Origin: Streptococcus oralis Uo5
GTDB lineage: Bacteria > Bacillota > Bacilli > Lactobacillales > Streptococcaceae
Reading direction: 5' to 3'
DNA length: 64,000 nucleotides
NCBI RefSeq assembly: GCF_000253155.1
Contig: NC_015291.1
Location: 839,001 to 903,000, forward strand
Positions 44,171 to 55,315 of the stretch are shown piece after piece. Made by a program: the position numbers and the translations under genes. Below the pieces are notes generated by a model. The model saw nothing but the letters and a program-made list of their open reading frames with translations. It ran no database searches and was not told the DNA's origin. Position 1 is the stretch's first letter. Each line of letters starts with the position of its first letter.

Positions 44171-44866
44171 TTAAATGCTGAAGAGTTGTCCAAACAGGTA
44201 AGTCACTCCCATGGTGAGAAGTCCGATACAGAGGTTACGGATCATAGCAGTTTTCGTAGGTGCCTTGCCTAGTTTAGCACTGGTATAGCCAGTGACGAGA
44301 AGGGAAAGGGCAACGATAAAAACAGTAGCAGGAATGCGATAATCACTTGGAAAGACAGTGATCGAAAGCATGGGAGGAAGACTTCCCAGTACAAAGGCGA
44401 TAAAGCTAGAGATAGCAGCATGCCAAGGATTGGTAAATTCTTCGCACTCGATACCGTATTTTTCCTCAACCAAGGCTTTGAGGGGATTTTTTAAAAAGGC
44501 CTTGTTGGTCAAGAGTTGGGCGGACGTTTCACACTCACCGTTTTGAAGATAAGCAGCATAGAGGGATTGTTTTGCAGATTCGATGTCTTTATCCAAGAGC
44601 AATTGCTCTCTAGCAACAGCGGCTTCTTCCGTATCTTTCTGAGTGGATACAGAGACATATTCGCCACCTGCCATAGAAAAAGCTCCAGCGAGGATAGCGG
44701 CTAGTCCAGATAAAAAGATAATCCAGATATTGCTTGTTGCACTAGCAACCCCGATAACCACTCCAGCAATGGAAATAATCCCATCATTGGCACCGAGAAC
44801 GCCCGCTCTTAAAATATTGAGTCGTCCTGCAAAGTTTGCATCAATTTCATGTTTTATTTCTGTCAT
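44171..44866 (-). CDS. VIT1/CCC1 family membrane transporter
   Basis: About 231 residues. The start at 44866 (MTEIKHEIDANFAGRLN) is chosen because AAGGAG lies six bases before it; an upstream ATG abuts that site. VIT family proteins move Fe2+ or Mn2+ across membranes. Helices 1-2 include GVLGANDGIISIAGVVIG and AGAFSMAGGEYVSVSTQKD, both family signatures. A cytoplasmic helical metal-binding segment (about residues 65-130) and three C-terminal helices follow. Monocistronic. Confidence 0.9.
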   Translation of the reverse strand: MTEIKHEIDANFAGRLNILRAGVLGANDGIISIAGVVIGVASATSNIWIIFLSGLAAILAGAFSMAGGEYVSVSTQKDTEEAAVAREQLLLDKDIESAKQSLYAAYLQNGECETSAQLLTNKAFLKNPLKALVEEKYGIECEEFTNPWHAAISSFIAFVLGSLPPMLSITVFPSDYRIPATVFIVALSLLVTGYTSAKLGKAPTKTAMIRNLCIGLLTMGVTYLFGQLFSI

Positions 44867-45071
44867 AGTCATCTCCTTTCTTTTCATTATAGAGAAAAGA
44901 GTAGGGGAATACAAACTTTTTAAACTATCTGAAAAAAGTTCTACGATTCTAATTTTTAGGCCCTTTGAAGTTTCTCCGAAAAAGTAGTGCTATCCTACTG
45001 TACTGGACCTTTTTAAACTTATCTATGGTATAATAGAAGATAGATTTATCAATTGGAGAATGAAAGATTTT

Positions 45072-45863
45072 ATGATTAAACTTGTAGCAACCGATATGGA
45101 TGGAACCTTTCTAGATGGAGAGGGTCGGTTTGATATGAAACGCCTCAAAAACGTACTTGTTTCCTACAAGGAAAAGGGGATTTATTTTGCTGTGGCTTCA
45201 GGTCGCGGTATCTTGTCCCTGAAAAAGTTGTTTGCGGATGTGCGTGATGAAGTGATTTTTATAGCTGAAAATGGGAGCTATGTTGAGTTTCATGGCGAGG
45301 ATATGTATGAGGCTACTATGTCTCGGGATTTTTACTTGAGTACTTTTGAAGCTTTAAAGAAATCACCCTATTTTGATGAAAGTAAAATGCTCTTGACTGG
45401 GAAAAAAGCTTGTTACGTATTAGACACAGTCGATGAGACCTATCTGATGTTTAGCCGTCACTACAATGAAAATATTCAAAAAGTAGCGAGTTTGGAAGAT
45501 ATCACGGATGAGATTTTTAAATTCACTACGAACTTTACTGAAGAAACGATAGAAGTTGGTGAGGCCTGGGTCAACGAAAATGTTCCTGGTGTGAAAGCCA
45601 TGACAACTGGTTTTGAATCCATTGATATTGTCTTGGACTATGTTGATAAGGGTGTAGCCATTGTTGAGCTGGCAAAAAAACTTGGTCTAACCATGGATCA
45701 GGTCATAGCGTTTGGCGATAATCTCAATGACCTTCACATGATGCAGGTTGTCGGTCACCCCATCGCTCCTGAAAATGCGCGACCAGAGATTTTAGAATTA
45801 GCAGAAGCAGTGATTGGCCACCACAAGGACCAGTCAGTGATGGCTTATATGGAGGGTTTGTAA
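45072..45863 (+). CDS. HAD-family phosphatase, Cof type (first copy)
   Basis: About 263 residues starting MIKLVATDMDGTFLDGEG; an in-frame ATG at 45060 is closer to the GGAG site and is an alternative. HAD motif I is DMDGT, motif II is the serine/threonine region VASGRG, and motif IV is FGDNLNDLHMM near residue 215. The Cof-type C2 cap lies between. Substrates are probably sugar phosphates or cofactor phosphates. It overlaps the next HAD gene by one base. Confidence 0.9.
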   Translation: MIKLVATDMDGTFLDGEGRFDMKRLKNVLVSYKEKGIYFAVASGRGILSLKKLFADVRDEVIFIAENGSYVEFHGEDMYEATMSRDFYLSTFEALKKSPYFDESKMLLTGKKACYVLDTVDETYLMFSRHYNENIQKVASLEDITDEIFKFTTNFTEETIEVGEAWVNENVPGVKAMTTGFESIDIVLDYVDKGVAIVELAKKLGLTMDQVIAFGDNLNDLHMMQVVGHPIAPENARPEILELAEAVIGHHKDQSVMAYMEGL

Positions 45864-46681
45864 TGGCAGATATTAAATTGATTGCACTTGATTTGGATGG
45901 TACTTTACTGACAACGGATAAAAAGCTGACAGATCGTACCAAGGCGGTCCTCAAGGCTGCGCGTGATCGTGGTATCAAGGTCGTTCTGACAACAGGTCGT
46001 CCTTTGAAGGCTATGGATTTCTTTCTCCATGAGCTAGGGACTGATGGTCAGGAGGACGAGTACACCATCACCTTTAATGGTGGTCTGGTACAGAAAAATA
46101 CAGGCGAGATTCTCGATAAAACCGTCTTTTCAATCGACGATGTGGCACGATTGTATGAGGAAACTGAAAAACTCGGACTTCCGTTAGATGCTATTTCAGA
46201 AGGAACTGTCTATCAAATCCAGTCTGACCAAGAAAGTCTCTATGCTAAGTTCAACCCAGCCTTGACTTTCGTACCTGTCGCTTTTGAGGATCTATCTAGT
46301 CAGATGACGTATAATAAATGTGTGACTGCCTTTGCCCAAGAACCTTTGGATGCAGCGATTCAACAGATTTCTCCTGAATTGTTTGACCAATACGAAATCT
46401 TCAAATCGCGTGAACTCTTATTGGAATGGTCGCCGAAAAACGTCCACAAGGCAACAGGTTTAGCGAAATTAATTAAACACTTAGGAATCGACCAAAGTCA
46501 AGTCATGGCTTGTGGGGACGAGGCTAATGACCTTTCCATGATTGAATGGGCAGGTCTGGGAGTTGCCATGCAAAATGCAGTTCCAGCAGTTAAGGCAGTT
46601 GCCAATGTGATTACCCCGATGACCAACGACGAGGAAGCCGTTGCCTGGGCTATCGAAGAATACGTGCTAAAGGAGAACTAG
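45863..46681 (+). CDS. HAD-family phosphatase, YidA-like (second copy)
   Basis: 272 residues, coupled to the previous gene. Motif I is LIALDLDGTLL, motif II is LTTGRP, motif III is the KATGLAKL lysine region (about 198-205), and motif IV is CGDEANDLSMIEWAG near 213. The C2-B cap fits YidA-type sugar phosphatases. It lies three bases before ftsY, so HAD-HAD-ftsY form one operon. Confidence 0.92.
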   Translation: MADIKLIALDLDGTLLTTDKKLTDRTKAVLKAARDRGIKVVLTTGRPLKAMDFFLHELGTDGQEDEYTITFNGGLVQKNTGEILDKTVFSIDDVARLYEETEKLGLPLDAISEGTVYQIQSDQESLYAKFNPALTFVPVAFEDLSSQMTYNKCVTAFAQEPLDAAIQQISPELFDQYEIFKSRELLLEWSPKNVHKATGLAKLIKHLGIDQSQVMACGDEANDLSMIEWAGLGVAMQNAVPAVKAVANVITPMTNDEEAVAWAIEEYVLKEN

Positions 46682-46684
46682 AAT

Positions 46685-47986
46685 ATGGGATTATTTGACC
46701 GTCTATTCGGAAAAAAAGAAGAGCCGAAAATCGAAGATATTGTTAAAGAAGCTCTGGAAAATCTTGATTTGTCAGAAGAGGTTGAAGAAAACCAAACGGC
46801 AGTCGAAGAAACTGCTCAGGAAGAGACAGCAAGAGACAAAGTGGAAAAAACACCTGCTCAAGAAGAAATTCCTCAGATCTTGACAGAAGAAGTTATTGAA
46901 CCAGAAGCAGTCGAGGAAACTGCTCAGGAAGAGCTTGAGCTAGAATCTGATGAATTGGAACAATTCCAAGAGTCGGAAAAATTTCTAGAAGAAGAGAACC
47001 AAGAAATTGAAGAAGAACTAGCTTCTGAAGTAGTAGAAGAAGAACTTCCTCAGGTTGAAGAAACCGTACAGGAAAAATATGACCGCAGTCTCAAGAAAAC
47101 CCGTACAGGATTCGGTGCTCGTTTGAATGCCTTCTTTGCCAACTTCCGTTCTGTCGATGAAGAATTCTTCGAGGAATTGGAAGAACTGCTCATCATGAGC
47201 GACGTCGGTGTGCAGGTCGCTTCAAACTTAACAGAAGAACTACGCTATGAAGCTAAACTCGAAAACGCTAAGAAGCCTGACGCACTTCGTCGTGTTATTA
47301 TCGAGAAATTGGTTGAACTCTACGAAAAGGATGGCAACTACGATGAACAAATCCACTTCCAAGATGGTTTGACAGTTATGCTCTTTGTTGGAGTTAATGG
47401 TGTTGGGAAGACAACTTCTATCGGGAAATTGGCTCATCGCTACAAACAAGCTGGCAAGAAAGTCATGCTGGTTGCGGCAGATACCTTCCGTGCGGGTGCT
47501 GTGGCTCAGCTAGCTGAATGGGGCCGTCGTGTGGATGTTCCTGTTGTGACGGGGCCTGAAAAGGCTGATCCAGCAAGTGTGGTCTTTGATGGGATGGAAC
47601 GTGCTGTAGCTGAAGGGATTGATATCCTCATGATTGATACAGCAGGTCGTCTGCAAAACAAGGACAACCTTATGGCCGAGTTGGAAAAGATTGGCCGTAT
47701 TATCAAGCGTGTCGTTCCAGAGGCGCCACATGAAACCTTCTTAGCACTCGATGCTTCAACTGGACAGAACGCTCTGGTACAAGCTAAGGAATTTTCTAAG
47801 ATAACACCATTGACTGGAATTGTTTTGACTAAAATTGACGGAACTGCCCGAGGTGGTGTTGTTCTGGCTATCCGCGAAGAACTCAATATCCCTGTAAAAT
47901 TAATCGGTTTCGGTGAAAAAATCGATGATATCGGGGAATTTAACTCAGAAAACTTTATGAAGGGTCTCTTAGAAGGCTTGATTTAA
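46685..47986 (+). CDS. ftsY: Signal recognition particle receptor FtsY
   Basis: 433 residues. The membrane-associated N-terminal region (about 15-135) is very rich in glutamate, as usual for FtsY. The NG domain follows, with VGVNGVGKTTSIGKLA (P-loop), VAADTFRAGAVAQL, IDTAGRLQNK, TKIDGTARGG and the closing GFGEKIDDIGEF. It delivers ribosome-SRP complexes to the translocon. Intact. Confidence 0.96.
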   Translation: MGLFDRLFGKKEEPKIEDIVKEALENLDLSEEVEENQTAVEETAQEETARDKVEKTPAQEEIPQILTEEVIEPEAVEETAQEELELESDELEQFQESEKFLEEENQEIEEELASEVVEEELPQVEETVQEKYDRSLKKTRTGFGARLNAFFANFRSVDEEFFEELEELLIMSDVGVQVASNLTEELRYEAKLENAKKPDALRRVIIEKLVELYEKDGNYDEQIHFQDGLTVMLFVGVNGVGKTTSIGKLAHRYKQAGKKVMLVAADTFRAGAVAQLAEWGRRVDVPVVTGPEKADPASVVFDGMERAVAEGIDILMIDTAGRLQNKDNLMAELEKIGRIIKRVVPEAPHETFLALDASTGQNALVQAKEFSKITPLTGIVLTKIDGTARGGVVLAIREELNIPVKLIGFGEKIDDIGEFNSENFMKGLLEGLI

Positions 47987-47994
47987 TACAAAAT

Positions 47995-48029
47995 AAATAT
48001 CCTGCAAGTCAATCTTGCAGGATATTTTT
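47995..48029 (+). terminator. Bidirectional terminator between ftsY and zwf
   Basis: AAATATCCTGCAAG (47995-48008), loop TCAAT, CTTGCAGGATATTT (48014-48027): a perfect 14-bp stem with T-runs on both strands. Confidence 0.92.
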
Positions 48030-48030
48030 G

Positions 48031-49518
48031 CTATTCTAAACGGCCATCTTCACGATAAGCGATATCGGGCTGCCAGGTCCATTTGGCTCCATACTTCTCA
48101 AGTAAGTCAAAGCTAGCTTGTGGTCCCATGCTTCCAGCTTTATAGTCATGAAGTGGTGCACCGTTTTCAGCCCAGAGTTTTTCGATACGGTCAATCAATT
48201 TCCACGAAGCACTTACCTCATCCCAGTGGCTAAAATTGGTTGAGTTGTTGTTCAAAACATCGTAGATTAATTTCTCGTACGGATCTGGTGAGGCTCCAGT
48301 AGCAGTAGCATCTGTACGGTAATCCAGAGAGCTTGGAGCCAGGTTAAATTCTTCACCGACTTGCTTCCCATTTAGGCTAAGAGAGAATCCTTCAGTTGGT
48401 TGGATATAGATTGTCAAGATATTTGGTGCCAAAGGCTCACCAAAGATAGAGTCCATTTGCTTAAAGACGATATTGACATGAGTCCCTTTTTCAGTCAGAC
48501 GTTTACCAGTACGGAAGAAGAAAGGAACACCACGGAAACGATCGCTGTCTACAAAGAAGGCACCAGATGCGAAAGTTTCTGTTGTGGATTCAGGATCAAC
48601 ATTTGGTTCGCTTCGATAGGAAATGTATTTCATGCCATCGATTTTACCAGAGCGATATTGACCACGAATAAACTGTTCTTTCAATTCTTCCTCAGTTGGA
48701 TGATAGAGGTTTTTAAAGACCTTTATCTTTTCAGCACGAATCTCATCTTTTGTAAAGCTAGCTGGTTTGTCCATGGCTAGAAGAGAGAGGAGTTGGAGTG
48801 TATGGTTTTGCACCATATCACGAAGGGCACCAGATTGATCATAGTAGCCGCCACGTTCTTCTACACCCAAGCGCTCTGCAAAGGTAATCTGAACATTATC
48901 GATGTGTTCGCGATTCCAAACATTCTCAAAGATCATGTTGGCAAAACGAACAGCAAAGATACTCTGAATCATCTCTTTACCTAGGTAATGGTCGATACGG
49001 TAGATTTGCTCCTCATCAAAGGCCGCAAGAAGATCTTCATTGAGTTTGCTAGCTGTCTCGTAGTCTGTACCAAATGGTTTTTCAACGATCAAGCGCTCAA
49101 AACCTTTGCCATCGACAATGTTTTCAGATTTGAGGTGCTTGGCAATGGTTCCAAAGAACTGAGGTGCCATAGACAAGAAGAAGAGCTTATTGTGTTCAGC
49201 TTGGTATTTTTCGTTGAGCTCAGCTTGTAATTGGCGCAAAGCAATGTAATGTTCCGTATCATTCACATCATGGCTTTGATAGTAGAAGTGGCTAGCAAAT
49301 TCTTGGGCTTGCTCGGTACTATCTGTCAAATCAAGGATGGACTCGACAACTACAGATTCAAAATATTCCTTACTCCAAGGTCTACGAGCTGTTCCGATAA
49401 CAGCAAAATGCTCAGAGAGATTGCCTGATTTATAGAGTCTGAAAAGGGAAGGGTAGAGTTTGCGTTTAGCTAAATCTCCACTCGCACCGAAAATTGTAAC
49501 AATAACCTTTGATGACAT
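48031..49518 (-). CDS. zwf: Glucose-6-phosphate 1-dehydrogenase
   Basis: 495 residues. First enzyme of the pentose phosphate pathway. The NADP-binding GASGDLAKRKLYPSLF is near the N-terminus, and the active-site RIDHYLGKEMIQ (about 174-185) carries the catalytic histidine region. Family length is normal. Monocistronic on the minus strand. Confidence 0.96.
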   Translation of the reverse strand: MSSKVIVTIFGASGDLAKRKLYPSLFRLYKSGNLSEHFAVIGTARRPWSKEYFESVVVESILDLTDSTEQAQEFASHFYYQSHDVNDTEHYIALRQLQAELNEKYQAEHNKLFFLSMAPQFFGTIAKHLKSENIVDGKGFERLIVEKPFGTDYETASKLNEDLLAAFDEEQIYRIDHYLGKEMIQSIFAVRFANMIFENVWNREHIDNVQITFAERLGVEERGGYYDQSGALRDMVQNHTLQLLSLLAMDKPASFTKDEIRAEKIKVFKNLYHPTEEELKEQFIRGQYRSGKIDGMKYISYRSEPNVDPESTTETFASGAFFVDSDRFRGVPFFFRTGKRLTEKGTHVNIVFKQMDSIFGEPLAPNILTIYIQPTEGFSLSLNGKQVGEEFNLAPSSLDYRTDATATGASPDPYEKLIYDVLNNNSTNFSHWDEVSASWKLIDRIEKLWAENGAPLHDYKAGSMGPQASFDLLEKYGAKWTWQPDIAYREDGRLE

Positions 49519-49640
49519 CTAGCTACCTAATTTCTATATTTTTTCCTAGTTGGACTAGGGATGAGATTTCCTCATTATCATAGTTTTTATTTTATCATAA
49601 TTTTACAAAAAAACAAAAAATACCAATACGCAATTAGAAA

Positions 49641-49665
49641 ACTGTAAGGAGAACCTTACAGTTTT
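49641..49665 (-). terminator. Terminator of the glutamine-type transporter operon
   Basis: ACTGTAAGG (49641-49649), loop AGAA, CCTTACAGT (49654-49662), with A/T runs on both sides. Confidence 0.8.
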
Positions 49666-49668
49666 GTT

Positions 49669-50409
49669 TTATACATTTAAGACCTTATCCAAGAACTCTT
49701 TTAAACGAGGGTGCTGCGGGTTGTCAAAGATTTGATCTGGAGTTCCATCTTCCAGGAATTCACCATCAGCCGTAAAGATAACACGGTTAGCCACCTGACG
49801 AGCAAATCCCATCTCATGGGTTACGATAATCATGGTCATGCCTTGTTCCGCCAATTCCTTCATAACATTCAGTACATCTCCAACCATTTCAGGGTCCAGA
49901 GCGGAAGTTGGCTCATCAAAGAGCATGATATCAGGATTCATGGCAAGTCCACGAGCGATAGCTACACGTTGTTTCTGACCACCTGAAAGGCTATCTGGAT
50001 TAGCATTAGCCTTGTCTGCAAGACCGACTTTCTCCAGCAACTCCATCCCCAATTTTTCAGCTTCTTCTTTGGTCATTCGTTTGTGTTCAATAGGTGCAAA
50101 AGTGATATTTTCTAGGACTGACATGTGTGGGAAGAGGTTGAAGTGTTGGAAGACCATTCCGACGTTCTCGCGAACATGGTCGACATTGGTTGATTTTTCA
50201 GTCAGATCATAACCATTCACTGTGATGTGACCGCTCGTTACCTCCTCGAGGAGGTTAAGGCTACGGAGGAAAGTGGATTTACCAGAACCAGAAGGACCGA
50301 TGATACAGACAACATCTCCTTCATAGAATTTAGTAGTAATGCCTTTTAAAACTTCGTTTTTTCCATAATACTTATGTAAATCATTTACATCAATTTTTAA
50401 TTTTGCCAT
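49669..50409 (-). CDS. glnQ: Polar amino acid ABC transporter ATPase (GlnQ-like)
   Basis: 246 residues with Walker [10 protein letters not shown], signature [14 protein letters not shown] and Walker [15 protein letters not shown]. The PAAT class ATPase partners with the fused substrate-binding/permease protein encoded just upstream, overlapping by one base. The glutamine assignment is from family resemblance; the real substrate could include glutamate or other polar amino acids. Confidence 0.9.
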   Translation of the reverse strand: MAKLKIDVNDLHKYYGKNEVLKGITTKFYEGDVVCIIGPSGSGKSTFLRSLNLLEEVTSGHITVNGYDLTEKSTNVDHVRENVGMVFQHFNLFPHMSVLENITFAPIEHKRMTKEEAEKLGMELLEKVGLADKANANPDSLSGGQKQRVAIARGLAMNPDIMLFDEPTSALDPEMVGDVLNVMKELAEQGMTMIIVTHEMGFARQVANRVIFTADGEFLEDGTPDQIFDNPQHPRLKEFLDKVLNV

Positions 50410-52574
50410 TAACGAATCCTCTTTTCTAAGCGTTTCGCTAGTCTAGTCAAAAGCGTGATAATTACAAGATAGAAGATAGCAAGTATTGCATACATCTTGA
50501 AACTTTGGTAGTTACGGGCGATGATAATCTTACCAGTTTGGAAAAGTTCCACCAAACCGATAGCAGATACAATGGTTGTATCTTTGAGAGCGATAACGAA
50601 TTGGTTGACGAAGTTTGGCAACATCAATTTAGTCGCTTGTGGCAAGATAATCTTACGCATGGTTTTTCCATAAGAGATACCAAGACTGCGGCTGGCTTCC
50701 ATTTGCCCAACTGGAACAGCTTGGATCCCACCACGAACAATTTCAGCGATATAAGCAGCTGCATTGAGTGAGAGGGCGATAGTACCAGCTACAAAGTCAT
50801 TGATTGGACTTTGTTGGCCTGTAATCGACTCGATGAAGTTTGGAATACCCCAGAAGATGAAGGCTGCAAGAATCATCAATGGAATACCACGGATAACGTC
50901 AACGAAAATCTCAGAGATCAGACGAAGAGATTTGTATGGACTAACGCTAAACATACCGAAGATAATACCGATGACAATGGCAATTGCAAATGAAATAAGT
51001 GCTAAGGCAAGAGTGATTCCAAGTCCACTAAGAAGTTGTTTGTAGTTGTTTTGAAGCAAGCCCCAGATAGTTGTTTCGTCAACCGTACTTGTAGAGTCAG
51101 TTGAAGTTTCGCTAGCTAGATACTTGTCAAGAATCTTTTGGAATTCTCCGTTAGCTTTGAGGTTCGCAAGTCCATTATTGAACATCTGGATCAATTCAGG
51201 GTTTGTTCCTTTTTTAACCGCAAAGGCAGTTTCACCGATTGGAGTTCCAGCGATTGGTGTTTTCAATTTTTGCCCTTGACTGATAGAATATTTGAGAACT
51301 GGCTCATCATCCATCACGGCATCAATAGATCCAGTATTCAGACTGTCATACATAGATGCGCCATCTGCAAAGGTTTTAATCTTATAACCGTATTTGCTTT
51401 GGTTCTCAGTAAGGAACGTTTGAGAAGCAGTTCCGTTTTTAACACCGACAGTTTTATCCTTGAGGTCTTCATAAGAAGCAATGGTGCTTGATTCTTTCAC
51501 ACCAAGAATCGTATTTGCTGTGTAGTATGATTCTGAGAAGTCGAAGGTTTCCTTACGGGCATCTGTTACAGACATACCAGCAATGATACCATCTGCTTGT
51601 CCTGCTTGAACAGCACTGATGGCTGCGTCAAATCCTGGGTTGGTAATTTCAATTTCAAAACCTTGATCTTTGGCAATGGCCTTGATGAGGTCCATATCAA
51701 TACCGGTATATTGATTGCTTGAATTTTGAAAGACGAATGGGGCGAAAGATGAGTCGCTGGCAATAATGTACTTGCTTTTCACTGGAGTAGCTTTTTGTCC
51801 AGCAGCAGTAGTTGTCGTTGGGCTTGCCGTAGTTTTAGAAGCTGTCCATTTTTGGATGATTTGCTCCAAGCTACCATCTTTCTTCATTTGTGCTAGGGCT
51901 TCGTTAAACTCGGTAACCAAGTGTTCATACTTGCTACCTTTCTTGACACCAAAGGCAAAGCTTCCAACAGCCTCACCATCCATATTGATGCTGAGATCTT
52001 GTCCTTGGTTAATCGCATACTCAATAACAGGTTTGTCATCCATGATGGCATTTACAGCACCAGCACTTAGACTGTTATTCATCAAATCACCTGTATCAAA
52101 GGTTTTAATAGAGAAACCGTATTTATCTTTGATACTTTCGAGGAAACGTTGAGCGGCAGTTCCGTTCTTAACACCAACTGTTTTTCCGCTAAGTTCCTCA
52201 TATTTGGTGATTTTATTTGCCTTTGTCGTAGCAATGACAACTTTTGTATCATAATAAGTATCAGACATGGTAAAGACATTTTCACGTTCTTTTGTTTTTG
52301 TCATACCTGCCATAATAGCATCTGCTTGACCTGACTGCACCGCATTTACAGCTGCATCAAAGCCAGGATAAGACATTTGGATGTTCCACCCTTTGATTTC
52401 TGCGACTTTATTGATAATATCAACATCAATCCCTTTATAGGTTTGATCTGAATCTTTAAACTCAAAAGGTGCGTAAGCTGTATCAGACACAATCTTAACA
52501 GTATCAGCTTTTGCCATACCTAGTGAGAAAATGGGAAATAAAATGAGCAAACATGCTAGTATTTTTTTCTTCAT
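50409..52574 (-). CDS. glnP: Fused amino acid-binding and permease protein (GlnP-like)
   Basis: 721 residues. A signal peptide ([20 protein letters not shown]) is followed by two tandem solute-binding domains (about 25-245 and 268-490; both contain a [10 protein letters not shown] or [11 protein letters not shown] opening and [21 protein letters not shown]). The permease domain (about 505-721) carries the EAA-type loop ([22 protein letters not shown]). This is the GlnP architecture with tethered receptors. A TTGCCT/TATAAT promoter lies upstream. Confidence 0.92.
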   Translation of the reverse strand: MKKKILACLLILFPIFSLGMAKADTVKIVSDTAYAPFEFKDSDQTYKGIDVDIINKVAEIKGWNIQMSYPGFDAAVNAVQSGQADAIMAGMTKTKERENVFTMSDTYYDTKVVIATTKANKITKYEELSGKTVGVKNGTAAQRFLESIKDKYGFSIKTFDTGDLMNNSLSAGAVNAIMDDKPVIEYAINQGQDLSINMDGEAVGSFAFGVKKGSKYEHLVTEFNEALAQMKKDGSLEQIIQKWTASKTTASPTTTTAAGQKATPVKSKYIIASDSSFAPFVFQNSSNQYTGIDMDLIKAIAKDQGFEIEITNPGFDAAISAVQAGQADGIIAGMSVTDARKETFDFSESYYTANTILGVKESSTIASYEDLKDKTVGVKNGTASQTFLTENQSKYGYKIKTFADGASMYDSLNTGSIDAVMDDEPVLKYSISQGQKLKTPIAGTPIGETAFAVKKGTNPELIQMFNNGLANLKANGEFQKILDKYLASETSTDSTSTVDETTIWGLLQNNYKQLLSGLGITLALALISFAIAIVIGIIFGMFSVSPYKSLRLISEIFVDVIRGIPLMILAAFIFWGIPNFIESITGQQSPINDFVAGTIALSLNAAAYIAEIVRGGIQAVPVGQMEASRSLGISYGKTMRKIILPQATKLMLPNFVNQFVIALKDTTIVSAIGLVELFQTGKIIIARNYQSFKMYAILAIFYLVIITLLTRLAKRLEKRIR

Positions 52575-52603
52575 TTTTAGTCTCCTTTTCCGAATATTTT
52601 CCC

Positions 52604-52632
52604 ATTATATCAGAAAATGAATGAAAAGGCAA
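52604..52632 (-). promoter_or_regulatory. Promoter of the glutamine-type transporter operon
   Basis: On the minus strand: TTGCCT (52632-52627), 17 bases, TATAAT (52609-52604) with extended TGA. It lies 30 bases before the start codon with AAGGAG between. Confidence 0.7.
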
Positions 52633-52754
52633 ATTTTATGGATTTTATGTAAGGAAATGTAACATGAAATACTCGCTCTTATCAACTTAGAGAAGAGTCT
52701 GAAAAGTAAATTTATGGTAAAATAGAAGGATAGAAAAATGCAGATGAGGCAATC

Positions 52755-54743
52755 ATGATTAATAGAATTACAGATAATAAATTTAATCTAGTATCAAAAT
52801 ACCAACCTTCAGGTGATCAACCCCAAGCGATTGAGCAGTTGGTTGACAATATCGAGGGTGGAGAGAAGGCTCAGATTCTGATGGGGGCGACGGGTACAGG
52901 GAAGACCTATACCATGAGTCAGGTCATTTCCAAAGTTAATAAACCAACTCTGGTCATTGCCCATAACAAAACCCTAGCTGGTCAGCTCTATGGGGAGTTC
53001 AAGGAATTTTTCCCTGAAAATGCTGTTGAGTACTTTGTGTCCTACTATGATTATTACCAACCCGAGGCCTATGTTCCTTCGAGTGATACCTATATTGAGA
53101 AGGATAGCTCAGTCAATGATGAGATTGACAAGCTCCGTCACTCAGCGACTTCAGCCCTTCTGGAGCGCAATGATGTCATCGTCGTGGCTTCTGTCTCTTG
53201 TATCTATGGTTTGGGTTCGCCAAAGGAATATGCTGACAGTGTTGTTAGTCTCCGTCCAGGTCTGGAGATTTCTCGTGATAAACTCTTGAATGATTTGGTG
53301 GATATCCAGTTTGAACGTAATGATATTGATTTCCAACGGGGAAGATTTAGCGTTCGCGGGGATGTGGTGGAGATTTTCCCAGCTTCCCGTGATGAACACG
53401 CTTTTCGAGTAGAGTTTTTCGGGGATGAGATTGATCGTATCCGTGAAGTTGAGGCTTTGACAGGTCAGGTATTGGGAGAAGTGGATCATTTGGCGATTTT
53501 CCCTGCCACTCACTTTGTGACCAATGATGACCACATGGAGGTTGCGATTGCTAAGATTCAGGCAGAGTTGGAGGAGCAGTTGGCTGTCTTTGAAAAGGAA
53601 GGCAAACTGCTAGAAGCTCAGCGTTTGAAACAGCGGACAGAGTACGATATCGAAATGCTGCGTGAGATGGGTTATACCAACGGTGTTGAAAACTATTCTC
53701 GTCACATGGATGGTCGTAGCGAAGGAGAGCCTCCTTATACGCTTCTTGATTTCTTCCCAGATGATTTCTTAATCATGATTGATGAAAGTCACATGACCAT
53801 GGGGCAGATTAAGGGCATGTACAATGGAGACCGTTCACGTAAGGAAATGTTGGTCAATTATGGTTTCCGTTTGCCGTCTGCCTTAGACAATCGTCCTCTC
53901 CGTCGGGAAGAGTTTGAAAGTCATGTTCACCAGATTGTATATGTTTCAGCGACACCAGGTGACTATGAAAATGAACAGACCGAGACAGTGATTGAGCAAA
54001 TCATTCGTCCAACGGGACTCTTGGATCCAGAGGTGGAAGTCCGTCCAACTATGGGGCAAATAGATGATCTCTTAGGCGAAATCAATGCCCGTGTTGAAAA
54101 GAATGAACGAACCTTTATTACCACTTTGACCAAGAAAATGGCAGAGGACTTAACCGACTACTTCAAGGAAATGGGTATCAAGGTCAAGTACATGCACTCG
54201 GATATCAAAACCTTGGAGCGGACAGAGATTATCCGTGACCTACGTTTGGGTGTCTTTGATGTCTTGGTCGGAATTAACCTCCTTCGTGAAGGGATTGACG
54301 TTCCTGAAGTGAGTTTGGTTGCTATTCTAGATGCTGACAAGGAAGGTTTCCTTCGTAACGAACGTGGCCTCATCCAGACCATTGGTCGTGCTGCTCGTAA
54401 TAGCGAAGGGCATGTCATCATGTATGCGGACACGATGACCCAGTCTATGCAACGTGCCATCGATGAAACGGCCCGCCGTCGGAAAATCCAGATGGCTTAT
54501 AATGAAGAGCATGGTATCATACCTCAAACCATCAAGAAGGAAATCCGTGACCTGATTGCCGTAACCAAGGCAGTTGCTAAGGAAGAGGATAAGGAAGTCG
54601 ATATCAATAGCCTTAACAAACAAGAGCGCAAAGAACTCGTCAAGAAACTGGAGAAACAAATGCAAGAAGCTGTCGAAGTGCTTGACTTTGAACTGGCAGC
54701 TCAGATACGTGACATGATGTTGGAAGTGAAGGCGTTGGATTAG
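52755..54743 (+). CDS. uvrB: Excinuclease ABC subunit B
   Basis: 662 residues. UvrB verifies damage in nucleotide excision repair. Walker A is GATGTGKT (about 43-50), the beta-hairpin region [12 protein letters not shown] (about 97-108), the DEAD-like [16 protein letters not shown] near 340, helicase motif QTIGRAARN near 537, and the C-terminal UvrC-binding helix pair ([15 protein letters not shown]). An extended -10 (TGG-TAAAAT, 52718-52723) lies 31 bases before the start. Confidence 0.97.
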   Translation: MINRITDNKFNLVSKYQPSGDQPQAIEQLVDNIEGGEKAQILMGATGTGKTYTMSQVISKVNKPTLVIAHNKTLAGQLYGEFKEFFPENAVEYFVSYYDYYQPEAYVPSSDTYIEKDSSVNDEIDKLRHSATSALLERNDVIVVASVSCIYGLGSPKEYADSVVSLRPGLEISRDKLLNDLVDIQFERNDIDFQRGRFSVRGDVVEIFPASRDEHAFRVEFFGDEIDRIREVEALTGQVLGEVDHLAIFPATHFVTNDDHMEVAIAKIQAELEEQLAVFEKEGKLLEAQRLKQRTEYDIEMLREMGYTNGVENYSRHMDGRSEGEPPYTLLDFFPDDFLIMIDESHMTMGQIKGMYNGDRSRKEMLVNYGFRLPSALDNRPLRREEFESHVHQIVYVSATPGDYENEQTETVIEQIIRPTGLLDPEVEVRPTMGQIDDLLGEINARVEKNERTFITTLTKKMAEDLTDYFKEMGIKVKYMHSDIKTLERTEIIRDLRLGVFDVLVGINLLREGIDVPEVSLVAILDADKEGFLRNERGLIQTIGRAARNSEGHVIMYADTMTQSMQRAIDETARRRKIQMAYNEEHGIIPQTIKKEIRDLIAVTKAVAKEEDKEVDINSLNKQERKELVKKLEKQMQEAVEVLDFELAAQIRDMMLEVKALD

Positions 54744-54751
54744 AAAATAGT

Positions 54752-55315
54752 ATGGTTTATTTAAGAAAACTAATTGAAGAAGATTTGGTGTCTTTGTGGG
54801 AAATTGCTTATTCACAATCTAATCCAATTTGGAAGCAGTATGATGCTCCCTATTATGACGATTATCAGCATTTTCCTAATTTTCAAGAATTTAAACTCCA
54901 AAAATCAGAATCTACTCTAAACAACTCAAATCGCCTTGGTATTTTTGTTGATGATAAATTAGTTGGGACTGTTTCGCGCTACTGGGTATGTAAACAAACA
55001 AGATGGATGGAATTGGGGATTTGTATTTATGATAACAAATTTTGGAACTCTGGCATTGGAAAAGCTGCTATGCTACAGTGGATAGATCAGACATTTCAGG
55101 ATTATTCGGAGTTGGAGCATCTTGGTTTGACAACTTGGTCAGGAAATTTTGGTATGATGAAATTGGCTGAAAAATTAAGAATGAAAAAAGAAGCTCATAT
55201 TCCAAAAGTTCGTTATTACCAAGGCAAATATTTTGATAGTATTAAATATGGTATTTTGAGAGAAGAATGGGGTAAAATAAATGAACCTAACTATCAAACA
55301 GATGGAAACCCCTGA
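54752..55315 (+). CDS. GNAT family acetyltransferase (first copy)
   Basis: 187 residues with a GNAT fold of the RimJ/RimL-like group: MVYLRKLIEEDLVSLWEIA start, central WMELGICIYDNKFWNSGIGK acetyl-CoA-binding stretch (the last part is the GxG loop) and a C-terminal helix. Substrate unknown. It lies nine bases after uvrB with no good ribosome site and overlaps the next GNAT by 35 bases. Confidence 0.82.
   Translation: MVYLRKLIEEDLVSLWEIAYSQSNPIWKQYDAPYYDDYQHFPNFQEFKLQKSESTLNNSNRLGIFVDDKLVGTVSRYWVCKQTRWMELGICIYDNKFWNSGIGKAAMLQWIDQTFQDYSELEHLGLTTWSGNFGMMKLAEKLRMKKEAHIPKVRYYQGKYFDSIKYGILREEWGKINEPNYQTDGNP

Noticed and set aside
53151..54460. Minus-strand frames inside uvrB
   Set aside because: Antisense shadows of a strongly conserved gene.
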